From Cyclobacteriaceae bacterium (lineage in GTDB: Bacteria > Bacteroidota > Bacteroidia > Cytophagales > Cyclobacteriaceae): a stretch of DNA of 64,000 nt. The stretch spans positions 1-64,000 of the forward strand of contig JAEUUJ010000015.1 in assembly GCA_016786495.1 (NCBI GenBank). Reading direction: 5' to 3'. A model generated the notes under the pieces. The model was not told the origin of the DNA, ran no database searches, and was given only the letters and a program-made list of their open reading frames with translations. Of this stretch, positions 26,538 to 35,240 are shown piece by piece (within the stretch, counting starts at the first letter, position 1; every line of letters begins with the position of its first letter). Made by a program: the position numbers and the translations under genes.

Positions 26538-29500
26538 ATGATCCCCCGTTGCAGATTATTTTTCCTGATCCCGATTTTGATGCTGAGTGCTACCGCTTTG
26601 GTAAATGCTCAGTGTAATACCCTGCGCCCACAGATTAACATCAGTTTTAATACCGATCAGGACTGTGCTCCGGTAACAGTTACTCAGTTTACGATCACCT
26701 ATTTTTTTAACGCCTCGCAGAATCCTGCCGACATCGAAATCCGGTATGAGTGGAACGATCCCGCTAATACGGTCACTACCGTTGATTTAGGGACCGGGTT
26801 AATTGTCGGTAATCTTGGAACCGGCCCAAACAGTTCATTCACGGCCAATGCAACCTTCACATACTTCGACAATAATGGGCAGTGCTCCATCCGGCCGACC
26901 GCTTCGTTGCTCATCAACGGAGTACTTTGTCCATCATCGCAGGAAACGCAACTCGCTTTTTTTTGGGGAACAGATGAACAGGCAAACGCCAATGTTGCCA
27001 TGGCTCCTGCGAATTGGGATGTGTGTTTTAATAATCCAGTGGTGAATGCAGTATTTAATGACGCATCGGAGTTTAATTGTAACATCGGAGTTGAGCCTGA
27101 CAATCCTAACCGCTTTGCGCGCCATGTCCAGTTCGTATATGGAACTAATCATAATCCGGCGGCAACAATCCGTAACCTCACCCTGAATGACGGGGCAGTT
27201 GTAGGATTGACCAATGGAGCCGGTAATCTGGTTTCGTCAAGCACGCGCGGAACCGCTGGCTTGTTGGTGACGGGTGCCTACTTTGGACCAATAGATGCCA
27301 TACCGTTCCCGGCTGATGGTCCTACGTCTTCAACCTTTCCCATGAATGCGCCTGCGAACGCGGCTAACCTGATCGGGAATCGTTTTGAAATAACACTATT
27401 CAACTGGAACATCTGTAATCCCTGGAATGGCGATCCGGTAAATCCCAACTATGAAGATGCGGTAGTAACTACCGGCTATATTGTGATCGTGGCAGCGCCT
27501 GAGCCGGAGTATATCACCGAAGACAGTGGTGGTAATCCGACACGGGATTTTTGTATCGGTGAACCGATTTTCTTTAATAACGAAACGCCGAATCAGGGAT
27601 CGTACACGTATACGTACGAATTTTATGACGATGCCGCAGGTACGATCCTGCTAACCACGAGCAACCAGGCAAACCCCACATTCTCGTATGCCACCGGGGG
27701 AACCAAGTTGATCCGACTAATCGCATCCAACCCAACCGCGCAAGGAACGTGTGAAGAAGAATTTACGGATATTGTTAACATAACTCCGTCTGTTCAGGCT
27801 GTTATTGGCCTTACGGATTTTAGCAACAACCCGATTACGGGAGTTTTCTGCCAGGAGGCTGTCGCTCCGTTCACGAATTTTGAAGTTCGGTTTACCGACC
27901 TGTCTACCGGAGCGATCACACCTACAACCGAATGGCAATGGCAGTTCTTCGATCAGAACAACGTAATGATTGCGCAGTTTCCGGCAGTCGGATTCTCCTC
28001 CATACAACTCGGGCCGTTCGACCGGTTATTTACCACTCCGGGGATTTATCGTGCAATTCTTACCGTTCGTGACAACGTTACCGGATGCGCCAGCACGGAT
28101 GAAGTTCAGATTGAAGTGCTGAACAAACCGGTTCCGGAGTTTACGTTCAGTACCGTGTGTGAAGGGTCGCCAACGGCTTTTCAGGATGCATCCACGCTTG
28201 CCGCGATCAACGGCCAGCAGATTGTTTTGTGGGAATGGGATATGAGCTATGACGGGGTGACGTTCAATGCGGATGGCTCACTCACCAATCAGCAAACGTT
28301 CGATTATATTTTTCCGGCGGCAGGTACATACGATGTCGCCTTGCGCGTAACAACCGATGGTGGGGGGTGTTCTGCAATTATCGTTCATTCCGTTACCGTT
28401 GATGCGATTCCGAATGCACTATTTAGTTCAAGTACGACATCGGGTTGCAGTGTGTTATCGGTAACCTTTACCAATAACTCCATTGCCGGTCAGCCTGCTG
28501 TGATTGATCAGTATGTTTGGGAAGTTGATGAAGGCAGTGGCTTTGTCGTGGATTCTATCCAGCGACCTACTGACCCGGGTTTTGGAAACATCTATACCCG
28601 TGAATTTGAGAACTTTGGAGCAGTAAACCGAACGTTTGACGTGCGGCTTCGGGTAGTCACCCAAAACGGCTGTGAGTTTACTTCACCTGCACAAACCATT
28701 ACGGTGTTCCCCGGCCCGCGTTCGGGATTCATTGCTGCGAACTATTCGCCCTTTAATGACAACTGCTCGCCTCAAACCGTAAACTTTGTGGTGGATAACC
28801 AAACGCAGAGCCTTAATCCGGCCGATTATCGGTGGATCATCACGGATGCTTCCGGAACCCTGGCCGATCAAAGCACCGGCACCACACCCAATTTCAGCTT
28901 TCAATTCATCAACAGCACACAAGCTATTCGTGACTACCAGGTGACGTTGCGTACCACGTTGCCGACTTTGTGCGCGCGCGATTCCATAAAAGTGATTCGC
29001 ATAAGTCCGGTGCCTACTTCTGATTTCTCTGTTGACACGCTCGTGTTTGACTGTGATGTGATGAAGATGCAATTCGAAGCCGTTCAAAAAGGATTAGTGG
29101 AGTATGCCTGGACAATTAACGTGAATGGTGTGACCTTATTCACCCAGATTGGCCCGGAGGCGGTGCTGCCGTTTGATTTCAATCGTGCGGCCGCGCAACA
29201 AGATGTAGAAGTTGAGCTCCAAACGACCAACGGGTTTAATTGCGTAAGTACCGTCACAACCAAAACATTTACCGTTCCGCCTGACGATAACATATCGATT
29301 TCATTTACGGCTTCGCCCTTACTTCAGACACTGCCGAATTCTGTTGTCACGATCACCAACAACACTACACCCGGACCGTGGACGCAAGCGTGGGATTTTG
29401 GCGATGGAACAACGTTTACGGGCGCAAATCCCGGAAGTCATGATTACGGTACGTATGGCGAGTTTACAATCACGCTTACCGTAACGAACAATATTTGCGT

Positions 29501-30341
29501 GCTAACGCAAAGTGTTATGATTCGGATTGACCCGATTCCGCCGGTTCTCGACTTTTCATACGATCCGCCATCGGGTTGCGCACCGCTGCGGGTTACGTTT
29601 ACGAACCTGTCACAGTTTGCTGATCCGTCAACATATTACTGGCAATTCGGAACCAATGAAGGAGTTTCGCATGCCATCAATCCGGTTTATACCTATACGC
29701 GACCGGGCCTTTACTCGGTGTCATTGTCCGCAACCAACGTGCTGGGCGATACCGTGATGATCACCAAATCACAAATTATTGAAGTCTTCCCGAGTCCGCT
29801 TGCGCAATTCACCGCAAACCCCGACACCGTGTATGTTCCGGGCGGCAAGGTGTTTTTGAATAATCAGAGCATTGGCGGAACGGACTACGAATGGGATTTC
29901 GGTAACGGCAACGGATCGAGTCTTTTTGAACCGTCAGCGGTCGAATACCGAGTTGAAGCAGGCGATGAGGAGAATTTCACCATCTCACTCGCAGTTACCA
30001 ATTCATTCGGGTGTACCGACACGGCAACCGCTGTAATCCGCGCGATAAAAGGTCAGCAAATCCTTACGCCTAACGCTTTCACGCCAAGCAGAAGCGGACC
30101 AGGCAGTACCAATCCCAGCGATACGTTTCTGCCCATGGTGCGCGGGGTGAAGGAGTTTCATATGATGATCTTTAACCGCTGGGGACAACTCATGTTCGAA
30201 AGCCGAAGTGAAACACGGGGTTGGGATGGCTACTTTAATGGTAAACTCTGCCAGCAGGATGTTTACGTGTATAAGATCAAAGCCACGTACGATAATAATG
30301 TTGAAGTAACCCGGGTAGGGGATATACACCTGATACAATGA
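26538..30341 (+). CDS. PKD-rich T9SS-secreted surface protein, paralogue of the giant adhesin
   Basis: 1267 residues. Signal peptide about 1-25 (MLSATALVNAQ). Residues 26-330 align by eye with the N-terminal module of the 4160-residue protein: same order of WND, NGV-x-C, FVYG and W-N-x-CN. PKD-like domains follow, recognisable from WEWDMS (about 570), WDFGDGTTF (about 952), YYWQFGTN (about 1034) and YEWDFGNGNG (about 1116). The C-terminal ~95 residues, from LTPNAFTPSRSG to RVGDIHLIQ, are a T9SS type B sorting domain. It lacks SprB repeats. It overlaps the next PorP/SprF gene by four bases (ATGA), indicating translational coupling. Function is probably adhesive or structural on the cell surface. 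Confidence 0.88.
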   Translation: MIPRCRLFFLIPILMLSATALVNAQCNTLRPQINISFNTDQDCAPVTVTQFTITYFFNASQNPADIEIRYEWNDPANTVTTVDLGTGLIVGNLGTGPNSSFTANATFTYFDNNGQCSIRPTASLLINGVLCPSSQETQLAFFWGTDEQANANVAMAPANWDVCFNNPVVNAVFNDASEFNCNIGVEPDNPNRFARHVQFVYGTNHNPAATIRNLTLNDGAVVGLTNGAGNLVSSSTRGTAGLLVTGAYFGPIDAIPFPADGPTSSTFPMNAPANAANLIGNRFEITLFNWNICNPWNGDPVNPNYEDAVVTTGYIVIVAAPEPEYITEDSGGNPTRDFCIGEPIFFNNETPNQGSYTYTYEFYDDAAGTILLTTSNQANPTFSYATGGTKLIRLIASNPTAQGTCEEEFTDIVNITPSVQAVIGLTDFSNNPITGVFCQEAVAPFTNFEVRFTDLSTGAITPTTEWQWQFFDQNNVMIAQFPAVGFSSIQLGPFDRLFTTPGIYRAILTVRDNVTGCASTDEVQIEVLNKPVPEFTFSTVCEGSPTAFQDASTLAAINGQQIVLWEWDMSYDGVTFNADGSLTNQQTFDYIFPAAGTYDVALRVTTDGGGCSAIIVHSVTVDAIPNALFSSSTTSGCSVLSVTFTNNSIAGQPAVIDQYVWEVDEGSGFVVDSIQRPTDPGFGNIYTREFENFGAVNRTFDVRLRVVTQNGCEFTSPAQTITVFPGPRSGFIAANYSPFNDNCSPQTVNFVVDNQTQSLNPADYRWIITDASGTLADQSTGTTPNFSFQFINSTQAIRDYQVTLRTTLPTLCARDSIKVIRISPVPTSDFSVDTLVFDCDVMKMQFEAVQKGLVEYAWTINVNGVTLFTQIGPEAVLPFDFNRAAAQQDVEVELQTTNGFNCVSTVTTKTFTVPPDDNISISFTASPLLQTLPNSVVTITNNTTPGPWTQAWDFGDGTTFTGANPGSHDYGTYGEFTITLTVTNNICVLTQSVMIRIDPIPPVLDFSYDPPSGCAPLRVTFTNLSQFADPSTYYWQFGTNEGVSHAINPVYTYTRPGLYSVSLSATNVLGDTVMITKSQIIEVFPSPLAQFTANPDTVYVPGGKVFLNNQSIGGTDYEWDFGNGNGSSLFEPSAVEYRVEAGDEENFTISLAVTNSFGCTDTATAVIRAIKGQQILTPNAFTPSRSGPGSTNPSDTFLPMVRGVKEFHMMIFNRWGQLMFESRSETRGWDGYFNGKLCQQDVYVYKIKATYDNNVEVTRVGDIHLIQ

Positions 30342-31354
30342 GAGGATTTGCAATCATACTTTTCCTGACGTTATCATTCAGCTTGTTCGGGCAGGATCCG
30401 GAGTTCTCGCAATATTATTCCGCACCGTTGTATCTGAACCCCGGATTTGCAGGCACGGCCAGCGATCATCGATTCATTGCCAACTACCGAAATCAATGGC
30501 CATCCATCACGAATGGATTTGTGACGTATGCGTTTTCCTATGATTACAGTCTGCACGACTTAAACAGTGGCATTGGGGTGTTGCTCATGGTTGATAAGGC
30601 CGGTACTGCAGGCTTACGGTCAACGCAGGTGAATTTCCAATATGCATACAAAGTTCGTGTTGCGGATAAGTGGGTGATTTCACCCGGCTTAAACTTTGGC
30701 ATTGGTTCGCGCAATGTCGATATGGATAAATTGGTATTCTACGATCAATTGAATCCGGATGATCCAAACAATCCTAATCCTTCAAGTCCGAATTATCAGA
30801 ACATCAGCAGTAAAATGTATTTCGACTTTGGTTTCGGGGGACTGGCATACAGCCGGAAGATTTGGTTTGGTTTTTCGATGTCGCACCTGAATAAGCCGAA
30901 CCGATCGCTTAAAGAGGATCAATCCGTTATTCCTGTAAAAACAACCGTTCACGGCGGCATCCGGATTCCGTTGTATAATGGGTTGTTCAAACGCGATCGT
31001 GTGGCGGCCATCGCACCTTCGTTTGTGTATAAGAAGCAGGGCAACTTCGATCAGTTTGATATTGGTACGTACTTTTTGTATGAGCCGATTGTTATCGGAA
31101 TCTGGTACCGGGGAATTCCGATTATGCAGAATGTCGCGGACAACCTCAGTCAGGATGCTGTGGTGGTTATTCTTGGTTTTCAATTGGAGAAAATTGAATT
31201 CAGTTACAGCTATGATCTCACCGTGTCAGAGCTTGGTCCGTCCATCGGCGGAGCACACGAAGTGGCGCTGAAGTATATGCTTAATACTCCGCGCAGTGAG
31301 AAGAACAAAAAGAAAGAAAAGGTGATTCCCTGCCCTGCATTCTACCGTCACTAA
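30338..31354 (+). CDS. PorP/SprF family outer-membrane protein, partner of the PKD-rich protein
   Basis: 338 residues. Signal peptide MRGFAIILFLTLSFSLFGQ, then PEFSQYYSAPLYLNPGFAG, the family opening. The barrel-like body ends with FSYSYDLTVSELGPSIGGAH and a basic tail KKKEKVIPCPAFYRH. It is clearly paralogous to the gene at 25289, including the unusual IPCP-x-F tail. PorP/SprF proteins associate with T9SS cargo bearing type B sorting domains. The start codon overlaps the stop of the preceding gene, so stoichiometric synthesis is likely. No terminator is evident before the next gene, which has its own -7 box. Confidence 0.9.
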   Translation: MRGFAIILFLTLSFSLFGQDPEFSQYYSAPLYLNPGFAGTASDHRFIANYRNQWPSITNGFVTYAFSYDYSLHDLNSGIGVLLMVDKAGTAGLRSTQVNFQYAYKVRVADKWVISPGLNFGIGSRNVDMDKLVFYDQLNPDDPNNPNPSSPNYQNISSKMYFDFGFGGLAYSRKIWFGFSMSHLNKPNRSLKEDQSVIPVKTTVHGGIRIPLYNGLFKRDRVAAIAPSFVYKKQGNFDQFDIGTYFLYEPIVIGIWYRGIPIMQNVADNLSQDAVVVILGFQLEKIEFSYSYDLTVSELGPSIGGAHEVALKYMLNTPRSEKNKKKEKVIPCPAFYRH

Positions 31355-31370
31355 TCTCACGATAAAGCCT

Positions 31371-31378
31371 TACATTTG
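31371..31378 (+). promoter_or_regulatory. -7 box for the CCA-transferase-like gene
   Basis: TACATTTG matches TAnnTTTG and lies 17 bases before the ATG at 31396. No TTG was found at the usual -33 distance. Confidence 0.45.
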
Positions 31379-31395
31379 AGCTCTTTTTGGTGCTC

Positions 31396-32799
31396 ATGAA
31401 CCTGGCTTCGTCACTCGATCATTCCATCTTTAAAATTGTTGGCCGCGTGGCGGATGCTTCTGGCGTTCAGGCATTTGTAGTAGGCGGGTATGTGCGTGAC
31501 CTGCTGCTGACGCGCGAGTCGAAAGATATTGATTTTGTGTGTGTGGGGAGCGGCATTGAGCTGGCTGCAAAAGTGGCCGCTGCGCTCGGGCCGAAGGTTA
31601 AGGTAAACGTTTTCAAAAATTTTGGCACCGCACAAATCTCGATGGACGATCTTGACATCGAATTTGTAGGCGCGCGGAAAGAATCCTATCGGACTGAATC
31701 GCGGAAGCCGATCGTGGAAGACGGCACACTCGATGACGATCAAAAGCGCAGGGATTTTACCATTAATGCGATGGCGATATGCCTGAATGAAAAACAGTTT
31801 GGTGAACTGGTCGATCCATTCAACGGTCAGGCTGACCTGAAGAACAAGCTTATCAAAACTCCGCTGGATCCTGCGATCACGTTTTCCGATGATCCATTGC
31901 GGATGATGCGTGCCATCCGGTTTGCATCTCAATTGAATTTCGACATCGATGCTGATACTTTTCAGGCAATCACCGATCAGAAAGACCGGATAAAAATTGT
32001 TTCGCAGGAGCGGATCACCGATGAGTTGAATAAGATTATTTTGAGTCGGGTTCCTTCGTACGGATTCAAGCTGTTGTTTCAAAGCGGCTTGTTGAAAGAA
32101 TTTTTTCCGGAAATGGTCTTGCTTCAGGGTGTTGAATACGTGGGTGGTAATGCGCACAAGGACAATTTTTACCACACATTACAAGTGCTCGACAATGTGG
32201 CAAAAGTGTCGGACGACTTGTGGTTGAGATGGTCAGCCATCCTTCACGATATTGCCAAGCCTCAGACGAAACGCTACCATAAGGTTCATGGATTTACGTT
32301 CCATGGGCACGAAGACAAGGGGGCGCGGATGGTACCCGGTATTTTCAGAAGGTTGAAGTTACCGATGAACGACCGGATGGAATTCGTACAGAAGCTTGTA
32401 CGTATGCACCTGCGGCCCATTCCGTTGTCACGGGAAGTAACCGATTCTGCCATTCGCAGGTTGCTGTTTGAGGCCGGAAATGATATTGACGCGTTGATGA
32501 AGCTTTGCCGGGCCGACATCACGTCCAAGAATAATGACAAAGTAAATCGCTTCTTAAAAAATTTCGATCGGGTTGAAGAGAAGATGGCCGAGGTGGAATC
32601 GAAAGATCACATCCGCAATTTTCAGCCCCCGGTTACGGGCGATGAGATTATTGCCATGTTTAATATTCCCCCCGGACGGATGATTGGCGAGATTAAAGAG
32701 CGCATCAAGGAGGCAATCCTGGAAGGTGAAATCCGGAACGATCGCGAAGAAGCGCTCCAGCTTCTTCAAAAAATTGCAAAAGAGAAAGGCCTGGTCTAA
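31396..32799 (+). CDS. CCA tRNA nucleotidyltransferase / poly(A) polymerase family protein with HD domain
   Basis: 467 residues from the ATG at 31396; an upstream in-frame TTG is less likely. The nucleotidyltransferase head has AFVVGGYVRDLLLTRESKDIDFV, with the GG and metal-binding Asp pair, and RRDFTINAMAI. The RNA-binding neck has DDPLRMMRAIRFASQLNF. The C-terminal half has an HD domain (HTLQVLDNVAKVSDD and LHDIAKPQTK). In this family the enzyme adds or repairs the 3' CCA of tRNA; some relatives are poly(A) polymerases. As no other candidate is visible, CCA addition is inferred. A short intergenic region separates it from the sigma factor gene. Confidence 0.88.
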   Translation: MNLASSLDHSIFKIVGRVADASGVQAFVVGGYVRDLLLTRESKDIDFVCVGSGIELAAKVAAALGPKVKVNVFKNFGTAQISMDDLDIEFVGARKESYRTESRKPIVEDGTLDDDQKRRDFTINAMAICLNEKQFGELVDPFNGQADLKNKLIKTPLDPAITFSDDPLRMMRAIRFASQLNFDIDADTFQAITDQKDRIKIVSQERITDELNKIILSRVPSYGFKLLFQSGLLKEFFPEMVLLQGVEYVGGNAHKDNFYHTLQVLDNVAKVSDDLWLRWSAILHDIAKPQTKRYHKVHGFTFHGHEDKGARMVPGIFRRLKLPMNDRMEFVQKLVRMHLRPIPLSREVTDSAIRRLLFEAGNDIDALMKLCRADITSKNNDKVNRFLKNFDRVEEKMAEVESKDHIRNFQPPVTGDEIIAMFNIPPGRMIGEIKERIKEAILEGEIRNDREEALQLLQKIAKEKGLV

Positions 32800-32881
32800 C
32801 TCCGCAGCGCTAATCCGGCTACCCGGAAATGCAACCTTTTATTCCCTACCTTGTCTTTACCACCAGAAGCTGAAAATACGC

Positions 32882-33430
32882 TTGAACGAACAGGCTTTAG
32901 ACATTCATCAGGAACTTATCGACCGGTGCCGGGCTGGCGACCGCGAAGCGCATTTCAGGCTGTACAAGCTTTATTCGAGGGCAATGTACAACGTGGGTTT
33001 CCGCATTACGGGAAATGAAGAAGATGCCGAAGATGTGCTTCAGGAAGCGTTTGTGAGCGCCTTCAAAAGCCTCGACCATTACCGCGGAGATGCCACGTTT
33101 GGCGCGTGGCTCAAGCGCATTGTGGTGAACAAATCGATTAATGTAATCAAGAAGCGGAAAGAGAATGTGATTCCGCAGGATGACGAATTTGATGTTCCGG
33201 ATGAAGATGTTCCGGCAGACTATAAACCTGAACTGAGCGTTGAAAGAGTCAGGCAGTGCATGGAGATGCTTCCGGATGGATACCGGTCGGTACTGTCATT
33301 GTATTTGCTGGAAGGATATGACCACGAAGAGATAGCCGGGATCATGGGAATTACAGAGTCAACGTCAAAGTCGCAACTCAATCGCGCGAAGCGGAAATTG
33401 AAAGAACTGTTAATCAGAAAAACATCATGA
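32882..33430 (+). CDS. ECF-type RNA polymerase sigma factor
   Basis: 182 residues if started at the TTG at 32882 (LNEQALDIHQELIDRCRAGD). Region 2 contains YKLYSRAMYNVGFRITGNEE, then DVLQEAFVSAFKSLDHYRGD. Region 4 contains MEMLPDGYRSVLSLYLLEGY and HEEIAGIMGITESTSKSQL, the -35-binding helix-turn-helix. It is a sigma-70 family group 4 factor directing RNA polymerase to a specific regulon. No ATG fits: the only in-frame ATG (32684) lies inside the preceding gene, giving a long unrelated N-terminus. The next gene overlaps by four bases and has the form of its anti-sigma factor. Confidence 0.88.
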   Translation: MNEQALDIHQELIDRCRAGDREAHFRLYKLYSRAMYNVGFRITGNEEDAEDVLQEAFVSAFKSLDHYRGDATFGAWLKRIVVNKSINVIKKRKENVIPQDDEFDVPDEDVPADYKPELSVERVRQCMEMLPDGYRSVLSLYLLEGYDHEEIAGIMGITESTSKSQLNRAKRKLKELLIRKTS

Positions 33431-33948
33431 AAGATCAACTGGAGGATTTTATTCGTCAGAACCGGGCAGCGTTCGATGCGAAAGAGCCGTCTGACAAAAA
33501 CTGGGACCGAATCCAAAAAAAGCTTTTCGGAAGCACGAGCCTTTGGAACACTGTTGGGGTTTGGCGCGCGGCCGCAATAGTGTTGCTGGGGGCGTGTGTT
33601 TACCTGGCGATCCCGAAGATTCAGGATCGAAAGGAGAGTGCTATGGTGTTAAGCGAATTTAAGGACATTGAGACGTTTTACATCAGCCAGATTGCCAACA
33701 AGGTTGAACAAATCGAGGACTATCGCGGAGAAGAGGAGGGTTTGAACGGCTTTACGCACGACTTTGCGCAACTCGAAGCGATGTATCAGGTGCTGAAGGA
33801 AGAAATGAGAGTGCATCCGAGTCAGAAAGTCAAGGATGCACTGGTGTTAAATTTACTTGTTCGGATTGATTTGCTGAACCAGCAGTTGCACAAAATCGAA
33901 CAAAGCGAAGCAAGTGAGAAGGAAAAAGACCCGATGAGTAATACGTAG
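33427..33948 (+). CDS. Putative membrane anti-sigma factor
   Basis: 173 residues. The cytoplasmic N-terminus of about 45 residues (DQLEDFIRQNRAAFDAKEPS) is followed by one transmembrane helix (VWRAAAIVLLGACVYLAIP). The remainder is an outer, helical, strongly charged region with coiled-coil character. The ATGA overlap with the sigma gene and this topology support a role in holding the sigma factor at the membrane. There is no recognisable zinc-binding HxxxCxxC motif, so it is not a classic ZAS anti-sigma. The trigger is unknown. Confidence 0.65.
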   Translation: MKDQLEDFIRQNRAAFDAKEPSDKNWDRIQKKLFGSTSLWNTVGVWRAAAIVLLGACVYLAIPKIQDRKESAMVLSEFKDIETFYISQIANKVEQIEDYRGEEEGLNGFTHDFAQLEAMYQVLKEEMRVHPSQKVKDALVLNLLVRIDLLNQQLHKIEQSEASEKEKDPMSNT

Positions 33949-33959
33949 TCTCACGCGGC

Positions 33960-33987
33960 TTTCAGCCAGGGTAGGCTTGGGCTGAAA
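33960..33987. terminator. Terminator-like hairpin between convergent genes
   Basis: TTTCAGCC and GGCTGAAA form an 8-bp stem around a 12-base loop, between the anti-sigma stop and the SRPBCC stop. Plus-strand reading continues AATCTTAATTT, a weak U-tract. Confidence 0.5.
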
Positions 33988-33990
33988 ATC

Positions 33991-34416
33991 TTAATTTCCT
34001 TCGGTGTACTTTTTGAAGTTGTCCAGGATTGCCTGCCAGCCCCCGCGTTGCATCTCTTCCGGATTTTCTCCTTCAGGTTCAAATGTTTCGATCACCCTGG
34101 TTTGATTTCCTTCCGGTACAAAACTCACGTGTACTTTGCGGCCATCACCCAGCGTGTACGCAATCGTCTTGTGGTTGTCAACTTTTGTATAAACGCCTTC
34201 GAAGTCGAAGCTGAAGCTTCCGTCTTTTGCGGCCATGGTGGTGGAGAATGTTCCATCGACACGGAGGTCATTTTTTGCTTTCGGAGCATGCCAGTCGTCA
34301 GAAGCAAATGCCCAGCCCATAATGTGTTTGGGTTCGTTCCAGTACGTCCAGACTTTTTCTACCGGTGCGTTAATCGTTGCCTGAACAGTGATTGACTTTT
34401 CGGTCATAGTTTCCAT
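33991..34416 (-). CDS. SRPBCC / AHSA1-type protein
   Basis: 141 residues. The opening VQATINAPVEKVWTYWNEPK and the tail QRGGWQAILDNFKKYTEG are typical of the activator-of-Hsp90-ATPase-like SRPBCC group; the central strands include FEGVYTKVDNHKTIAYTLGD. This fold makes a hydrophobic pocket; bacterial members are mostly of unknown role and often occur near stress or resistance genes. A second ATG at 34407 (MTEKSI) is equally plausible as start. A candidate -7 box and a palindrome lie upstream. Confidence 0.78.
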   Translation of the reverse strand: METMTEKSITVQATINAPVEKVWTYWNEPKHIMGWAFASDDWHAPKAKNDLRVDGTFSTTMAAKDGSFSFDFEGVYTKVDNHKTIAYTLGDGRKVHVSFVPEGNQTRVIETFEPEGENPEEMQRGGWQAILDNFKKYTEGN

Positions 34417-34458
34417 GTTTATTGAGTTTTTAATCTACGATGCGGTATGATTACACCA

Positions 34459-34490
34459 CAAACATAACAGGTCGAATCGCTTTAAAAGCG
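34459..34490 (-). promoter_or_regulatory. Candidate promoter and operator for the SRPBCC gene
   Basis: Minus-strand TATGTTTG (34466-34459) matches TAnnTTTG. Where the -33 box should be lies a palindrome, CGCTTT-A-AAAGCG (34478-34490), which could be an operator; no TTG is present there. Confidence 0.35.
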
Positions 34491-34532
34491 GTGTAAACGC
34501 GACTTTAGGAGGGGGAAATCCGACAAGGATAT

Positions 34533-35240
34533 TTAGTACTCGGTGATGAGTTCGAACGGCTCTTTTGCTGAGTCAATCACGCGACCGTTTTCGCATTTCA
34601 GAATGCGGGCTGGAAATTTCTTAATCAGCGGATAATCGTGCGTGGCCATCAAAACGGCTGTACCACTTTTGTTGATCTGCTGAAACAGTTTCAAAATGCC
34701 GTGCGATACTTCGGGGTCGAGATTTCCGGTGGGTTCATCGGCAATCAGGATCAACGGCTCGTTTAATAATGCCCGTGCAATGACTACGCGTTGCTGTTCG
34801 CCGCCGGAGAGTTGATGCGGCATTTTCTTTTCCACCGAACCCAGTCCAACCTGCATGAGTACTTCCGATAAACGCCCGCGCATTTTTCCGTTGTCTTTCC
34901 AGCCGGTAGCTTTCAAAACAAACATCAGGTTATCGTCAACCGTGCGGTCGGGGAAGAGTTGAAAATCCTGGAAGATGATTCCGAGTTTTCTGCGAAGTTT
35001 TGGTACCTGGCTGTCGTTAATGCCGCGGATGTTAAACCCGGCAACATTGATATCGCCCAGTCGTAAATCCAGGTCTGCGTAAAGCGTTTTAAGCAAAGAA
35101 GATTTACCGGATCCGGTACGGCCTACAAGAAATACAAACTCACCTTTCTCGATATCGAAATTGATATCCCTCAGAACCGTGTTATTGTCCTGGAAGATGT
35201 GTGCATCGCTTACGCGGACTACCGGATCGGTTGAAAACAT
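34533..35240 (-). CDS. ABC transporter ATP-binding protein, FtsE-like
   Basis: 235 residues. Walker A is [16 protein letters not shown], the signature is [19 protein letters not shown], and Walker B is [17 protein letters not shown], with the switch His in [10 protein letters not shown]. The overall pattern is that of FtsE/LolD-type ATPases that work with FtsX-like permeases. FtsEX regulates peptidoglycan hydrolases at the septum. No ftsX gene is next to it, so its partner must be elsewhere. It follows the transaldolase-like gene with a one-base overlap (TAATG). Confidence 0.85.
   Translation of the reverse strand: MFSTDPVVRVSDAHIFQDNNTVLRDINFDIEKGEFVFLVGRTGSGKSSLLKTLYADLDLRLGDINVAGFNIRGINDSQVPKLRRKLGIIFQDFQLFPDRTVDDNLMFVLKATGWKDNGKMRGRLSEVLMQVGLGSVEKKMPHQLSGGEQQRVVIARALLNEPLILIADEPTGNLDPEVSHGILKLFQQINKSGTAVLMATHDYPLIKKFPARILKCENGRVIDSAKEPFELITEY

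Noticed and set aside
31411-32175. 254-codon minus-strand ORF opposite the CCA-transferase gene
   Set aside because: Antisense to a well-supported enzyme and with no domain signature.
32684-32881. In-frame N-terminal extension of the sigma factor from an ATG inside the preceding gene
   Set aside because: The extra 66 residues are an out-of-frame reading of the CCA-transferase 3' end and non-coding bases, and they do not fit sigma region 1/2 architecture.
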